Of a stretch of DNA of 64,000 nucleotides, positions 45,221 through 54,579 are shown piece after piece. This DNA is from Nocardia concava NBRC 100430 (GTDB lineage: Bacteria; Actinomycetota; Actinomycetes; Mycobacteriales; Mycobacteriaceae), in assembly GCF_000308815.1 (NCBI RefSeq), contig NZ_BAFX01000124.1, positions 124,001 to 188,000 of the forward strand. The letters run 5' to 3'. The notes beneath the pieces are model-generated. The model searched no databases. It was given only the letters and a program-made list of their open reading frames with translations, and was not told the DNA's origin. Positions within the stretch are counted from its first letter, which is position 1, and each line of letters opens with the position of its first letter. A program made the position numbers and the translations under genes.

Positions 45221-46063
45221 TCAGTCGGATTCGACGGTGCCGGTTTCCATGGAATCGGACAGGTCGTGCGTCTCGACATACTCCGCGACCTCATCCAAAT
45301 CCACGGAGCGGCGGAGCAAGTAGATGTCCATGATCCAGCCTTTGGCCTGGCGCAAGGCGGCGCGGCGGTGGACGATGTCGTCTTCGACCTTGCGGAGGGG
45401 GCCTTCGATGATGAGTTCGTCCGGCATGCCTACGTAGGCGCCCCACCAGATGTGGATGTCGTCGCCAGGGAGTTGGGTGAAGGAGCAGTCGCCGTCGAGC
45501 ATCACGAGTGTCGACTGCCCGTCGGCCAAACCCTCTTCGCGGAGTTTGCGGCCGGTGGTGATGTGGACGGGTTCGCCGATTTCGTGCAGGACGATGCGGT
45601 GGGCGGCGGCCAGGGATTGGACGCTGGTGATGCCGGGGATCACCTCGTAGTCGAAGGTGATGCGGCCGCGTTCGAGGACGCGCTCGACGATGCGGAGGGT
45701 GCTGTCGTAGAGGGACGGGTCGCCCCAGACGAGAATGGCGCCCACGCCGTCGGTTTCGGCGAAGGCCCGTTCGAGGAGTTCGGCGCGCGCCTCGTGCCAG
45801 TCCGAGACCGCGCCCTGGTAGGCGGCGTCGGCGCGGCTGGCGGGGACGGTGCGATCGCGGGGCGGGTCGGCGATTTCCACGACCGTGTGCGGCTGGTCGG
45901 CGTGCTCGGCCAGGATGGTGGCGCGCACGTCCACCAGTTCCTGCTTCTCGGCGCCCTTGCCGATGACGAAGAACACGTTTGCCCGGCGCATCGCCTTGAT
46001 GGCCTGCACCGTCACCTGGTCCGGGTCCCCCGCCCCGATTCCGATCACATACAACTTCCGCAC
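45221..46063 (-). CDS. cobF: Precorrin-6A synthase (deacetylating)
   Basis: A 280-residue SAM-dependent methyltransferase of the aerobic cobalamin pathway that methylates C1 and extrudes acetate from precorrin-5. The SAM-binding start is [56 protein letters not shown] and [19 protein letters not shown] are typical for CobF. No other cobalamin gene is in the window, so the cluster is scattered. Convergent with the HxlR gene (13-base gap), and divergent from thyA. Confidence 0.94.
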   Translation of the reverse strand: MRKLYVIGIGAGDPDQVTVQAIKAMRRANVFFVIGKGAEKQELVDVRATILAEHADQPHTVVEIADPPRDRTVPASRADAAYQGAVSDWHEARAELLERAFAETDGVGAILVWGDPSLYDSTLRIVERVLERGRITFDYEVIPGITSVQSLAAAHRIVLHEIGEPVHITTGRKLREEGLADGQSTLVMLDGDCSFTQLPGDDIHIWWGAYVGMPDELIIEGPLRKVEDDIVHRRAALRQAKGWIMDIYLLRRSVDLDEVAEYVETHDLSDSMETGTVESD

Positions 46064-46083
46064 GGTGCGTAAGCTTGCCAGGC

Positions 46084-46890
46084 GTGGAGAGCGCCCGAGA
46101 TACCCAGTACGAGGACCTGCTCCGACTGGTCCTGGAGTCCGGCACCCCCAAGGCGGATCGGACCGGAACCGGCACCCGCAGCATCTTCGGACATCAGCTG
46201 CGCTACGACCTGTCCCAGGGCTTTCCGCTGATCACCACCAAGAAGGTGCATCTCAAGTCGATCGTCTACGAGTTGCTGTGGTTCCTGCGCGGCGATTCGA
46301 ACGTGAAGTGGCTGCAGGAGAACGGCGTCACCATCTGGGACGAATGGGCCGACCGCAATGGCGAATTGGGTCCGGTCTACGGCGTGCAGTGGCGGTCCTG
46401 GCCCACCCCGGACGGCACCCACATCGATCAGATCTCGCAGGTGTTGCAGACGCTGCGCACCGATCCGGATTCGCGCCGCATGATCGTCTCGGCGTGGAAT
46501 GTCGCGGAGCTGGACAAGATGGCGCTGGCCCCCTGCCACGCCTTCTTCCAGTTCTATGTCGCCGACGGCAAGCTGTCGTGCCAGCTGTATCAGCGCAGCG
46601 CCGACCTGTTCCTGGGCGTGCCGTTCAATATCGCCAGCTACGCGCTGCTCACCCAGATGGTCGCCCAGCAGACCGAACTGCTGCCCGGCGAGTTCATCTG
46701 GACCGGCGGCGACGTGCACATCTACGACAATCACGTGGATCAGGTGCGCGAGCAGCTGACCCGCGAGCCCTACCCGTTCCCGCAGCTGCACCTGCGGCCC
46801 GCGCCGTCGCTGTTCGACTACGAATACGAGGACGTGGAAATCCAGGGGTACCAGCATCATCCGGCCATCAAGGCCCCGGTGGCCGTGTGA
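46084..46890 (+). CDS. thyA: Thymidylate synthase
   Basis: A 268-residue ThyA that makes dTMP from dUMP with methylene-THF. The catalytic Cys is in [21 protein letters not shown]; folate and dUMP contacts are in [23 protein letters not shown] and the start [19 protein letters not shown]. The C-terminus [10 protein letters not shown] is the conserved one. GTG at 46084 is preferred ([13 protein letters not shown]); a TTG at 46075 is possible. The stop overlaps the folA start (GTGA), so both are produced together. Confidence 0.96.
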   Translation: MESARDTQYEDLLRLVLESGTPKADRTGTGTRSIFGHQLRYDLSQGFPLITTKKVHLKSIVYELLWFLRGDSNVKWLQENGVTIWDEWADRNGELGPVYGVQWRSWPTPDGTHIDQISQVLQTLRTDPDSRRMIVSAWNVAELDKMALAPCHAFFQFYVADGKLSCQLYQRSADLFLGVPFNIASYALLTQMVAQQTELLPGEFIWTGGDVHIYDNHVDQVREQLTREPYPFPQLHLRPAPSLFDYEYEDVEIQGYQHHPAIKAPVAV

Positions 46891-47372
46891 GCCGGTCGAT
46901 CAGCCTGATCTGGGCGCAGACTCCGAAGGGAATCATCGGGCGGGACAACGCGATTCCGTGGCGCGTGCCCGAGGACATGGCGCATTTCAAAGACGTCACC
47001 TGGGGGCATCCGGTGGTGATGGGTCGTAAGACCTGGGACTCGCTGCCCGCGCGCTTCCGCCCCTTGGAAGGTCGCCGCAATATCGTCGTGACCCGGCAAG
47101 CCGACTGGTCGGCCGAGGGCGCGGAGCGGGCAGGCTCGCTGGCCGAAGCCTTGGAGCTGGCGGGCGACGGATCGGTCTGGATCGCGGGCGGCGGCGAGAT
47201 CTACCGTGCCGCACTGCCTTTCGCGACGGAACTGATGGTCACCGAGGTGGACGCCGACGTGGACGGCGACACGCTGGCGCCTGTGATCGATCCGGAATGG
47301 CAGGCCGAGGAGTCCCCTTGGCAGGAGTCCTCGAAGGGCCTCCGCTATCGCTTCCGCCGTTATACGCGGTAA
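46887..47372 (+). CDS. folA: Dihydrofolate reductase
   Basis: A 161-residue DHFR that recycles dihydrofolate made by ThyA. It has the catalytic Glu/Asp in [13 protein letters not shown], cofactor motif [23 protein letters not shown], and the [13 protein letters not shown] segment. GTG start overlaps the thyA stop by four bases. Same order as in mycobacteria (thyA-dfrA). Length normal for the family. Trimethoprim sensitivity cannot be judged from this alone. Confidence 0.96.
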   Translation: MSRSISLIWAQTPKGIIGRDNAIPWRVPEDMAHFKDVTWGHPVVMGRKTWDSLPARFRPLEGRRNIVVTRQADWSAEGAERAGSLAEALELAGDGSVWIAGGGEIYRAALPFATELMVTEVDADVDGDTLAPVIDPEWQAEESPWQESSKGLRYRFRRYTR

Positions 47373-47485
47373 GTCCGATAACGCGGGTATTCCACGTCCG
47401 GCAATTCCCGCACACACGCCTCGAAACCGCCGATCGGTCCGGTCGCGTCCGGCATACTCAGCGATACTCCGGCGAAAGGCAGTCC

Positions 47486-47812
47486 ATGGACAAGAAATCG
47501 CTGACCGCGGTCGCTCGCCAGCAGCTGAAGCTGGCGTCCACCGCCTCGAGCGGACGCAGTTCGGTGACCATCTACGGCGGCCACACCCACAGCCTGCGCC
47601 AGACGGTGATCGCCATGACGGCCGGACAGAGCCTGGCCGAGCACGAGAATCCGGGCGAAGCGACCCTCGTGGTTCTGAGCGGGGTGCTGACCTTGATCAG
47701 CGGCACCAATGAGTGGAAGGGTTCGGCGGGCGATCTGATCGTGATCCCCAACGCCCGCCACAGCGTGAAAGCCATCGATGACGTGGCATTTCTGCTGACC
47801 GTCGCCAAGTAG
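47486..47812 (+). CDS. Cupin-domain protein
   Basis: A 108-residue single cupin: strand text TVIAMTAGQSLAEHENPGEATLVVLSGVLTLISG (motif 1) and GDLIVIPNARHSVKAIDDVAFLLTVAK (motif 2). Metal ligands are partly kept: His/Glu in AEHENPGE and His in ARHSVK. Enzyme or small-molecule sensor; substrate unknown. Ribosome-binding site GAAAGGCAG before ATG at 47486. It has its own promoter region and ends 85 bases before the DyP gene; linkage to the encapsulin operon is possible but unproven. Confidence 0.87.
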   Translation: MDKKSLTAVARQQLKLASTASSGRSSVTIYGGHTHSLRQTVIAMTAGQSLAEHENPGEATLVVLSGVLTLISGTNEWKGSAGDLIVIPNARHSVKAIDDVAFLLTVAK

Positions 47813-47897
47813 TGCGGTAGCCACCGGGCCGCCGGGCGAGCCGACACGGGCCCACCGGGCGAATCCGCTGTCGGAGCCTGGGCCTAGGCTGGTGATC

Positions 47898-48908
47898 ATG
47901 GGTGAGCCACAGCCGATCCTCGATCCGCTCACGCCGGCCGCGATTTTCCTCGTCGCCACGATCGACGAGGGCGGCGAGGCGGTGGTGCGGGACTTACTCG
48001 CAGACCTGCCCGGACTGCGCCGCTCCGTCGGCTTCCGGACGCCCGGATCGGGTCTCGCGTGCATCGCCAGCATCGGGTCGGCCGCCTGGGACCGCCTGTT
48101 CTCCGGGCCGAAACCCGCACAGCTGCACGAGTTCCCGGGGTTCGCGGGCGAGAAGCATCAGGCCCCGGCCACACCGGGCGACCTGCTCTTCCATATCAAG
48201 GCCGAAGCGCAGGACGCCTGCTTCGAATTGGCCATGAAGATCGCCGAGCGGCTGACCGGTGCGGCCACCATCGTGGATGAGACCGTGGGCTTCCGCTACT
48301 ACGAACAGCGCGATCTGCTCGGATTCGTGGACGGCACCGAGAATCCCGAGGGTGAGCTCGCCGCGACCGCCGCGTTCGTGGGTGACGAGGATCCCGAATT
48401 CGCCGGTGGCAGTTACGTCGTCGTCCAGAAGTACCTGCACGATCTGGACTCCTGGAAGGCATTGTCGACCACCGAGCAGGAGAAGGTGATCGGGCGCACC
48501 AAGCTCGACGACTTCGAGCTGTCCGATGCCGAGAAGCCCGCGAATTCCCATGTGGCCGTGAACGATCAGGACGAGATCGGCAATATCGTCCGCGCCAATA
48601 TGCCGTTCGGCTCGGTCAAGGACGGCGAATTCGGTACGTACTACATCGCTTACGCCGATGATCCCGCGATTACCGAGAACATGCTGATCCGCATGTTCCA
48701 GGGCAGCGCGGACGCCGCCTACGACCGCATCCTGGATTTCTCCACCGCCGTCACGGGTACCTCGTTCTTCGCCCCGCCCGCGGGGTTCTTCGACGCGCTG
48801 CCGGACGCACCCGCCCCGGCGGCCGCCGCTGTGCGGGAATCTTCGGAAACCAATGGCGTTGTGTCCGGGGATGGATCCCTCGGAATAGGGACGCTGAGAA
48901 GGAGCTGA
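47898..48908 (+). CDS. DyP-type peroxidase with encapsulin-targeting tail
   Basis: A 336-residue dye-decolourising heme peroxidase. The catalytic GxxDG is LGFVDGTENPEGE; proximal His is in PANSHVAVNDQDEIGN, and the distal Arg in IVRANMPFGSVKDGEFG. The last residues DGSLGIGTLRRS match the cargo-loading peptide of encapsulins (LGIGSLK type), joined by a Pro/Ala-rich linker. So it is cargo of the shell encoded right after it (GTG one base after its stop). Start ATG 47898 is used; an in-frame GTG six bases earlier is possible. Confidence 0.95.
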   Translation: MGEPQPILDPLTPAAIFLVATIDEGGEAVVRDLLADLPGLRRSVGFRTPGSGLACIASIGSAAWDRLFSGPKPAQLHEFPGFAGEKHQAPATPGDLLFHIKAEAQDACFELAMKIAERLTGAATIVDETVGFRYYEQRDLLGFVDGTENPEGELAATAAFVGDEDPEFAGGSYVVVQKYLHDLDSWKALSTTEQEKVIGRTKLDDFELSDAEKPANSHVAVNDQDEIGNIVRANMPFGSVKDGEFGTYYIAYADDPAITENMLIRMFQGSADAAYDRILDFSTAVTGTSFFAPPAGFFDALPDAPAPAAAAVRESSETNGVVSGDGSLGIGTLRRS

Positions 48909-48909
48909 C

Positions 48910-49707
48910 GTGAACAACCTGCATCGCGAACTCGCGCCCATCACCTCCGAGGCCTGGTCGGCCATCGAGGAGGAGGCGACGCGAACCTTCAAGCGGCACA
49001 TCGCCGGTCGCCGCGTGGTGGATCTGTCCGGGCCGCACGGCACCGACTACTCCGCCGTGGGCACCGGGCGCACCACCACCATCAACTCCCCCGGTGACGG
49101 TGTGCAGGCCCGCCAGCGCGTGGTCGTACCGCTGGTGGAGTTGCGGGTGCCGTTCACGCTGTCGCGCGAGCAGCTCGACAATGTGGAGCGCGGGTCCCGC
49201 GACACCGATCTGGATCCGGTGAAGGACGCCGCCAAGAAGATCGCCTTCGCCGAGGACCGCGCAATTTTCGAGAGCTACCCGGCCGCCGGTATCACCGGCA
49301 TTCGCGCCAGCACCTCGTGCGAGCCGGTGAAGCTGCCCGGCGATCCGCGGCTGGCCCCCGAGGCGGTCGCGCAGGCGTTGAGCAAGCTGCGTCTCGCGGG
49401 TGTGGACGGCCCGTATTCGGTGCTGCTGTCAGCGGATCTCTACACCGCGGTGAGCGAGACCTCCGACCACGGCCACCCGATCCGCACGCATATCGAGCGG
49501 CTCATCGACGGCGAGATCATCTGGGCTCCGGCCATCGACGGCGCGTTCGTCTTGTCCACGCGCGGCGGCGATTTCGATCTGCAGCTGGGTCAGGATCTGT
49601 CCATCGGCTACCTGTCCCACGATGCCGAGTCGGTGCAGCTGTACTTCCAGGAGAGCCTGACCTTCCTGGTGTACACGGCCGAGGCGGCTGTGGCCCTCGA
49701 GGCGTAA
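48910..49707 (+). CDS. Encapsulin shell protein (family 1)
   Basis: A 265-residue HK97-fold shell protein that self-assembles into a nanocompartment. Family text: MNNLHRELAPITSEAWSAIEEEATRTFKRHIAGRRVVD, then LVELRVPFTLSREQLDNVERGSRDTDLDPVKDAAKKIAFAEDRAIFESYPAAGITGI, and the C-terminal QDLSIGYLSHDAESVQLYFQESLTFLVYTAEAAVAL. GTG start at 48910, directly after the DyP stop, so they are cotranslated. DyP-encapsulin pairs are found in Brevibacterium and mycobacteria, and the compartment is thought to protect against oxidative stress. Confidence 0.96.
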   Translation: MNNLHRELAPITSEAWSAIEEEATRTFKRHIAGRRVVDLSGPHGTDYSAVGTGRTTTINSPGDGVQARQRVVVPLVELRVPFTLSREQLDNVERGSRDTDLDPVKDAAKKIAFAEDRAIFESYPAAGITGIRASTSCEPVKLPGDPRLAPEAVAQALSKLRLAGVDGPYSVLLSADLYTAVSETSDHGHPIRTHIERLIDGEIIWAPAIDGAFVLSTRGGDFDLQLGQDLSIGYLSHDAESVQLYFQESLTFLVYTAEAAVALEA

Positions 49708-50694
49708 CTAGTTGATCCGGAAGCGGTTTCGATACTCCGTCGGCGTCGTATCCAGCGTGCGCCGGAAAGCCCGGGTGAGGGTATCGGTGGTATTGAAACC
49801 GCACAGGGTCGCCACCCGCTCCAGGGTGTTGTCGGTCGTCTCGAGCTGATTGCGCGCGAATTCGACACGCGCGGACTCGATGTAGGCGGCCGGGGTGGTG
49901 CCGAGGTCGGTCTTGAAGATGCGGGTCAGCTGCCGTTCGCTGACGTGGGCCTGCGCGGCCAGATCGGTGACCGTGAGCGGCTTGCCGATATTGCGCGTGA
50001 TGTAGTGCCGCAGTTCGTCGATGCGCCGCGTGGTCGAGATCGGTTCGAGTGACACGCTGAATTGGCTCTGCCCGCTGGGCCTTTTCAGGAACATGACCAG
50101 CTGCCGCGCCACCCGCAGCGCGAGGGCGTCGCCGAAGTCGTCGGCGACCAGGGCCAGCGCCAGATCCAGGCAGGCGGTGAGTCCCGCACCGGTCCAGACG
50201 TTCTCGTCGCGAATGAAGATCGGGTCGGCGTCCACCTCGATGCCCGGGTGCTCGGCCGCCAGCTGCTGCGCGGTCGACCAGTGCGTGGTGGCGCGCTTGC
50301 CGTCGAGCAGTCCCGCGTCGGCGAGGATGTGCGCGCCCACGCAGACCGACGCGATCCGGCGCGTTTTCGCGGCCAACCTGCGCACCCACTCGACCACGCC
50401 CGGATCGCTGAGCGCCCGCACCCGCCCGTCCGCGTCCACCTCGACCGAGCCCGGCACCACGAGGGTGTCGATGCCGCGCTCGGCGATCTCGGCGAAGGTG
50501 ACGTCGGGCAGCACCCGCACCCCGGCCGAGGTGGTCACCGGATCGAGGGTCTCGGAGGCCAGCACCACGTGATATCCGGTCTCCCCCCGCATCTCTCGCT
50601 GCAAGAGCGCGAAGACCTCGGGCGGCCCGGTCACGTCCAGCAGGTCGACGCGATCGAACAGCACGATGACGACGAATCGCTCGATGGTGCCCAC
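49708..50694 (-). CDS. GlxA-family AraC-type regulator (DJ-1/PfpI + HTH)
   Basis: A 328-residue regulator. The N-terminal half is a DJ-1/PfpI-like amidotransferase domain (VIVLFDRVDLLDVTGPPEVFALL; nucleophile-elbow region RIASVCVGAHILADAGLLDGKRATTHW with the Cys in a GlxA-type position). The C-terminal 100 residues have two AraC HTH motifs (LTVTDLAAQAHVSERQLTRIFKTDLG; LERVATLCGFNTTDTLTRAFRRTLDTTPTEYRNRF). GTG start at 50694, with GAAGGAGAG upstream. Its stop touches the encapsulin stop (zero gap). Divergent from a cysteine hydrolase gene, its likely target. Confidence 0.92.
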   Translation of the reverse strand: MGTIERFVVIVLFDRVDLLDVTGPPEVFALLQREMRGETGYHVVLASETLDPVTTSAGVRVLPDVTFAEIAERGIDTLVVPGSVEVDADGRVRALSDPGVVEWVRRLAAKTRRIASVCVGAHILADAGLLDGKRATTHWSTAQQLAAEHPGIEVDADPIFIRDENVWTGAGLTACLDLALALVADDFGDALALRVARQLVMFLKRPSGQSQFSVSLEPISTTRRIDELRHYITRNIGKPLTVTDLAAQAHVSERQLTRIFKTDLGTTPAAYIESARVEFARNQLETTDNTLERVATLCGFNTTDTLTRAFRRTLDTTPTEYRNRFRIN

Positions 50695-50826
50695 TGCTCT
50701 CCTTCCGGCCGGTCGATGTCCGGATTTGCAGGTTACATGACATTTCCGACACGCCCGCCGCGCCCTAGCGTGGAAAACGTCCACCGCACGAGGCGGTTCG
50801 GACCATGAAATCCCGGAGGAATCCCC

Positions 50827-51417
50827 ATGTCCGCCCAGACCCTGCGCGACCTCAGCGGCTTCGATCAGACCCCGGCCACGCTGGCCGAATCCACCCTGAT
50901 CCTGGTCGACTACCAGAACACCTACACCCGCGGCGTGATGGAGCTGACCGGCTGGCAGCCCGCCCTCGACGCGGCCGCCGAGCTGCTGACCCGGGCCCGC
51001 AAGGCAGGCGCGAAGATCATCCACGTCATCAATGACGGCGGCGCGGGCACGCCCTACGACATCAATGCCGAGATCGGGCAGATCCACCCGAGCGTCGCTC
51101 CCCTCGACGGCGAACCCGTTGTGGTCAAACAGGTTCCGAACGCCTTCGTCGACACCGACCTCGCCGAGCGCGTGGACGCCGCGGGCAACAAGAGCGTCAT
51201 CATCGCGGGCTTCATGACCCACATGTGCGTCACCTTCACCACCGAGGGCGCGTTCCTGCGCGGCAATCAGCCCACCGTCGTGGCCGACGCCTCCGCCACC
51301 CGGCCGTTGAAGTCGGCGGCGGGCGAGGTCAGCGCCGAGCAGCTGCATGTCGGCGCATTGGCCACCATCGCCGACCTCTACGGCGTCGTCGTCGCCTCGG
51401 CCGCCGAGCTGAACTAG
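50827..51417 (+). CDS. Isochorismatase-family cysteine hydrolase
   Basis: A 196-residue cysteine hydrolase. The catalytic triad is Asp in ILVDYQNTYTRG, Lys in VVVKQVPNAFVDTDL and Cys in IAGFMTHMCVTFTTEGA. The THMCV motif is the family signature of nicotinamidase-like and other amidohydrolases. The substrate is unknown; divergent GlxA-type regulators next to such hydrolases are common in actinobacteria. Start ATG at 50827 with GGAGGAATCCCC upstream. No signal peptide, so cytoplasmic. Confidence 0.93.
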   Translation: MSAQTLRDLSGFDQTPATLAESTLILVDYQNTYTRGVMELTGWQPALDAAAELLTRARKAGAKIIHVINDGGAGTPYDINAEIGQIHPSVAPLDGEPVVVKQVPNAFVDTDLAERVDAAGNKSVIIAGFMTHMCVTFTTEGAFLRGNQPTVVADASATRPLKSAAGEVSAEQLHVGALATIADLYGVVVASAAELN

Positions 51418-51434
51418 CTCCCGCCCGAACCGAA

Positions 51435-52790
51435 CTAGGGCTGCCGCGGCATCGCGCGGCTGGTGTGGATGAAGCGGGTGCCGTTCTGGCCGACGAGCCC
51501 GAAGATGGCATGGCGGCCCTGGATCGGGTCCGCGGTGATCAGCGCGTCGGGGCGCAGCTGGAGCACTTCCCGGCGTTCGGCCACCGGGACGAGTGCGGCC
51601 TCGGCGGTGAGCGGCGTGGTGCGCAGCCAGGCGCGGCCGTCGGCGTCCACCTCGATGGCGTGCTCGACCAGGGCCGAGCGATAGCGTCCCGCCACCAGCG
51701 CGGCGTCCACCGGTTGGGGTCGCGCGGGCGGCGTTGGCGGCGTGGGCAATCGGATGCCCGCGTACTCCTCGAGCAGATCCCCCACCAGGTCCCGGTACAG
51801 CGCCGCCGCGCTGCCGCCATTGGCCAGCAGCGCGATGGCGACGCCCGCGGCGGGCGCGATCCGCAGGTAGGCGTTCTGGCCGAGGGTGCTGCCGTCGTGG
51901 CCGAACAATCCGGATCCGGCGGCGTCGAACAGCTGCCAGCCCAGGCCCCAATGGGTGCCGTAGCCGATATCGGGCAGTTCGACGTGCGGGACGGTCATGG
52001 CGCGCACCGCCGATTCGGGTATCACCGGGATACCTTCCGCGACACCGTCATTCAGGTGCAGCCGCGCGAATCGCACCAGGTCCCCGGCCGACATCGCCAG
52101 CCGCGCACCGGCCGGGGCGTTGGAGGCCGGGAGCGCCCACACCGGCGTGGGCCGCAGCGCTCCGCCCGGGGTGGATTCCAGATGCCCCACCGCCGCCCGG
52201 AACAGGATGGCCTCGTCGGCGTCGGCGGCGACCCGGGTCAGCCCGAGCGGCGTCACCAGCCGCTCGCGCAGCACCTCGTCGAATCGCTTGCCGCGCAACA
52301 CCTCCACGATCCGCCCGAGCAGCACGTAGCCGCTGTTGCAGTAGGAGAACATGGCCCCGGGCCGGTGCACCTGCGCGGCATCGGCGATGGCCGCCACGAA
52401 TTTCTCCACCGCGTCCGCGCCGCGCCCGGTGTCCAGGAACAGGTCGCCGTCGATGCCGGACGTGTGACCGAGTAATTGCCGGACGGTGATCGCCGCCGCG
52501 GCCGATTCGTCCCGCAACCGAAATTCGGCCAGATACTCGCGCACCGGCGCGTCGAGCTCCACCGCCCCCTCGTCGACGAGTTGCAAGATCAGGGCCGCCG
52601 TCCAGGCCTTGGTGATCGACCCGATCTGAAACACCGAATCCGTCGTCGCCGCAACACCTGTCGCGATATTCAGTACCCCGGCGGCCGCCTCGAATATCTC
52701 CTCCCCGGCCAGTACCGCGACCTGCGCCCCCGGCACCCCGTGCCGCTCGATCGATTCAGCGAGCCGGCGCTCGAGCTCGGCATGCGGCAT
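51435..52790 (-). CDS. Serine hydrolase, beta-lactamase (class C-like) family
   Basis: A 451-residue penicillin-binding-like hydrolase. SxxK is SITK (FQIGSITKAWTAALILQLVDEG), YxN is YCN (FSYCNSGYVLLG), and the third motif is HxG-like in the GHDGSTLGQNAYLRIAP region. LLGHTSGIDGD is also typical. A C-terminal 110-residue beta domain (DALVAGRYRSALVEHAIEVDADGRAWL) resembles the lipocalin-like tails of such proteins. No signal peptide is seen, so it is probably cytoplasmic and an esterase or peptidase more than a beta-lactamase. Strong AGGAG precedes the ATG. Confidence 0.92.
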   Translation of the reverse strand: MPHAELERRLAESIERHGVPGAQVAVLAGEEIFEAAAGVLNIATGVAATTDSVFQIGSITKAWTAALILQLVDEGAVELDAPVREYLAEFRLRDESAAAAITVRQLLGHTSGIDGDLFLDTGRGADAVEKFVAAIADAAQVHRPGAMFSYCNSGYVLLGRIVEVLRGKRFDEVLRERLVTPLGLTRVAADADEAILFRAAVGHLESTPGGALRPTPVWALPASNAPAGARLAMSAGDLVRFARLHLNDGVAEGIPVIPESAVRAMTVPHVELPDIGYGTHWGLGWQLFDAAGSGLFGHDGSTLGQNAYLRIAPAAGVAIALLANGGSAAALYRDLVGDLLEEYAGIRLPTPPTPPARPQPVDAALVAGRYRSALVEHAIEVDADGRAWLRTTPLTAEAALVPVAERREVLQLRPDALITADPIQGRHAIFGLVGQNGTRFIHTSRAMPRQP

Positions 52791-53017
52791 GGGTGCTCCT
52801 GGAAAGTAGCGGGCACCGTAGATTACTTCCTGAGCGATGCCGGGACGAGCGCATTTTTGCCCGCGGTGCCCCGGTTCTCCAGCTCGGCGAACACCTTGGG
52901 ACCGTCGGCGAGACGATGGACGACCGGATCGACGGGGCTGCGCCTGGACACGCTGACGTCCGGCGCTCTCGGACCTCCGGCACGGGTACATTGCCCGCAG
53001 TCGGTTTCGGAGGGCGG

Positions 53018-53548
53018 ATGGCGATGGTGCGAGCTGGCGTGGTGCCGGGGCGGCGGGTGGCCGGGTACGCGGTCGCGGGGTTGGCCGTGGTGGGTGTCGT
53101 GTGTGCGGGGACGGTCGGGGTGTTCGGGGTGAATCGTGTGTTCACCGGGTTGTTCTTCGGTGTGGCCGTCGCCATCGCGCTGCTGTTCGCGCTGTTCGGG
53201 CGGGACGGGGTCGAGTTGACCGAGGAGCGGATCGTGCGGCGAACGCCGTGGGGCAGTTCGACGCTCGGCTGGGATCGGGTGGTGGCGGGGCGGTTCGCGC
53301 TGGGTGAGAAGGGGCGCTGGTCGCTGGCGCTGGATCTCAACGACGGCAGCGAGCCGCATCATGAACTGGTGCTGCTGTCGATTCCGCCGGTCACCGCGCC
53401 CATCTCCAGCGCCTACGACATGCGCAAGCGCGAGCAGGTCAACGAGATCCGGACCATGCTGCGGCAGAAGAAGATTCCGGTGACCATCCTGCCGGAGATC
53501 GCCGACGCCCTGCAGCGCCACTGGAAGATCGCCCCGCCCACCCGCTGA
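53018..53548 (+). CDS. Two-helix membrane protein with PH-like tail, hypothetical
   Basis: A 176-residue protein of unknown function. Two membrane helices are at the start (VAGYAVAGLAVVGVVCAGTVGVFG and VFTGLFFGVAVAIALLFALFG), then a soluble part beginning DGVELTEERIVRRTPWGSSTLGWDRVVAGRF, which looks like a bacterial PH-type beta barrel on the cytoplasmic face. ATG 53018 has GGAGGG only three bases away; ATG 53024 has better spacing and would remove two residues. No neighbours give a clue; the Nudix gene follows 46 bases later. Confidence 0.72.
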   Translation: MAMVRAGVVPGRRVAGYAVAGLAVVGVVCAGTVGVFGVNRVFTGLFFGVAVAIALLFALFGRDGVELTEERIVRRTPWGSSTLGWDRVVAGRFALGEKGRWSLALDLNDGSEPHHELVLLSIPPVTAPISSAYDMRKREQVNEIRTMLRQKKIPVTILPEIADALQRHWKIAPPTR

Positions 53549-53594
53549 CCGGGCCCGCTAACCCCGCGCTACCGGACCTCGATAGGGTGGACCG

Positions 53595-53990
53595 GTGATT
53601 CGCACCGCCGCGCTGGCTCATATCCGGGATCGGCGCATGCTGCAGACCCGGTCCACCGGCAAGACCGTCTTCTACATGGCGGGCGGGAAGATCGATCCGG
53701 GCGAGACGCCGGAGATGGCCCTGCACAGGGAGATTCGCGAGGAGCTGGGCGTGGGTACCATCGCGGTCAGCGAATTGGGAGTGTTCGAGGCCGAGGCCTA
53801 CGGGCACGCGCCGGGCACGCCGCTGCACATGACGTGCTTCCTCGGTGAGCTGACCGACGAGCCGCGCCCTTCGGGCGAGATCGCCGAACTGCGCTGGTTC
53901 ACCCTCGACGAATACGCGGCCATGGACGAGGTCGCTCCGGGATCGCTCATGGTCTTCCGCCGCCTGCACGCCCTGGATCTGATCGACTAG
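53595..53990 (+). CDS. Nudix hydrolase
   Basis: A 131-residue Nudix hydrolase. The Nudix box is complete: GKIDPGETPEMALHREIREELGV (Gx5Ex7REUxEExGU). Surrounding text is like MutT-type housekeeping enzymes. GTG start at 53595 gives VIRTAALAHIRDRRML. It hydrolyses a nucleoside diphosphate linked to something; the specific substrate cannot be told. Likely transcribed with the membrane protein upstream. Confidence 0.92.
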   Translation: MIRTAALAHIRDRRMLQTRSTGKTVFYMAGGKIDPGETPEMALHREIREELGVGTIAVSELGVFEAEAYGHAPGTPLHMTCFLGELTDEPRPSGEIAELRWFTLDEYAAMDEVAPGSLMVFRRLHALDLID

Positions 53991-54071
53991 CGCTCCCGCG
54001 CTGTAACCACCCCGGCTATCCCTGAATGGCAGCTCCGCCAACCGGATTACACCGAATCAAGGGTGATTGCA

Positions 54072-54554
54072 GTGATCAAACCGCTTACTCTGCTCGCCGC
54101 GGCCGCGCTGGCCACGGGCGGCCTCGGCTTCGGCACCGTGGCCGATACCCGCTTCGAATCCGCGTGCCTCTGGGCGGGGGAAGCACATCCGGCGGGTTCA
54201 CGGGTGGTGGCGGGCGGCTGGGAATTCACCTGCGGCGGTGATGCGGCCGGTCCGCTGTGGATTCGCGGCGGCCGGGGCGGCGCGAGCACGGTGCCGAATC
54301 CGGGCGCGGACTCGAATCCGGTGGGCCGCTTCAGCGCCGGGGCCCGCCAGCCGGGCACCGATTACGACGACTACTGCGTGGGCGATCAGCTCATCCCGGG
54401 GGTCGAGGACGTCTTCCAGGCGGTGCCGACCAGCGGCGGCCTGCTGTGGAAGTCCGCCGGGCCGGTCTCGCAGTGGACCTTCGATCCCGGTGTGGTGCAA
54501 CCGAAGTCGTCGACCCGCTCATCAGGTCTGTGTTCGAACGGTCAGCTGCTCTGA
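54072..54554 (+). CDS. Secreted four-cysteine protein, hypothetical
   Basis: A 160-residue secreted protein. Signal peptide VIKPLTLLAAAALATGGLGFGTVADT, then a mature part with four cysteines (ESACLWAG, WEFTCGGD, DYCVGD, GLCSNG) that could form two disulfides. No known domain recognised. GTG at 54072 is chosen because AAGGG lies 8 bases upstream; a GTG at 54063 adds three residues. It is convergent with the MFS exporter gene. Confidence 0.7.
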   Translation: MIKPLTLLAAAALATGGLGFGTVADTRFESACLWAGEAHPAGSRVVAGGWEFTCGGDAAGPLWIRGGRGGASTVPNPGADSNPVGRFSAGARQPGTDYDDYCVGDQLIPGVEDVFQAVPTSGGLLWKSAGPVSQWTFDPGVVQPKSSTRSSGLCSNGQLL

Positions 54555-54579
54555 GACACTCCGGCTGCCCGGCGACACT

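Noticed and set aside
49517-51951. Overlong minus-strand frames extending the GlxA regulator far upstream
   Set aside because: The DJ-1 domain begins right after the GTG at 50694 with a good ribosome-binding site; upstream sequence is the complement of the cysteine hydrolase gene.
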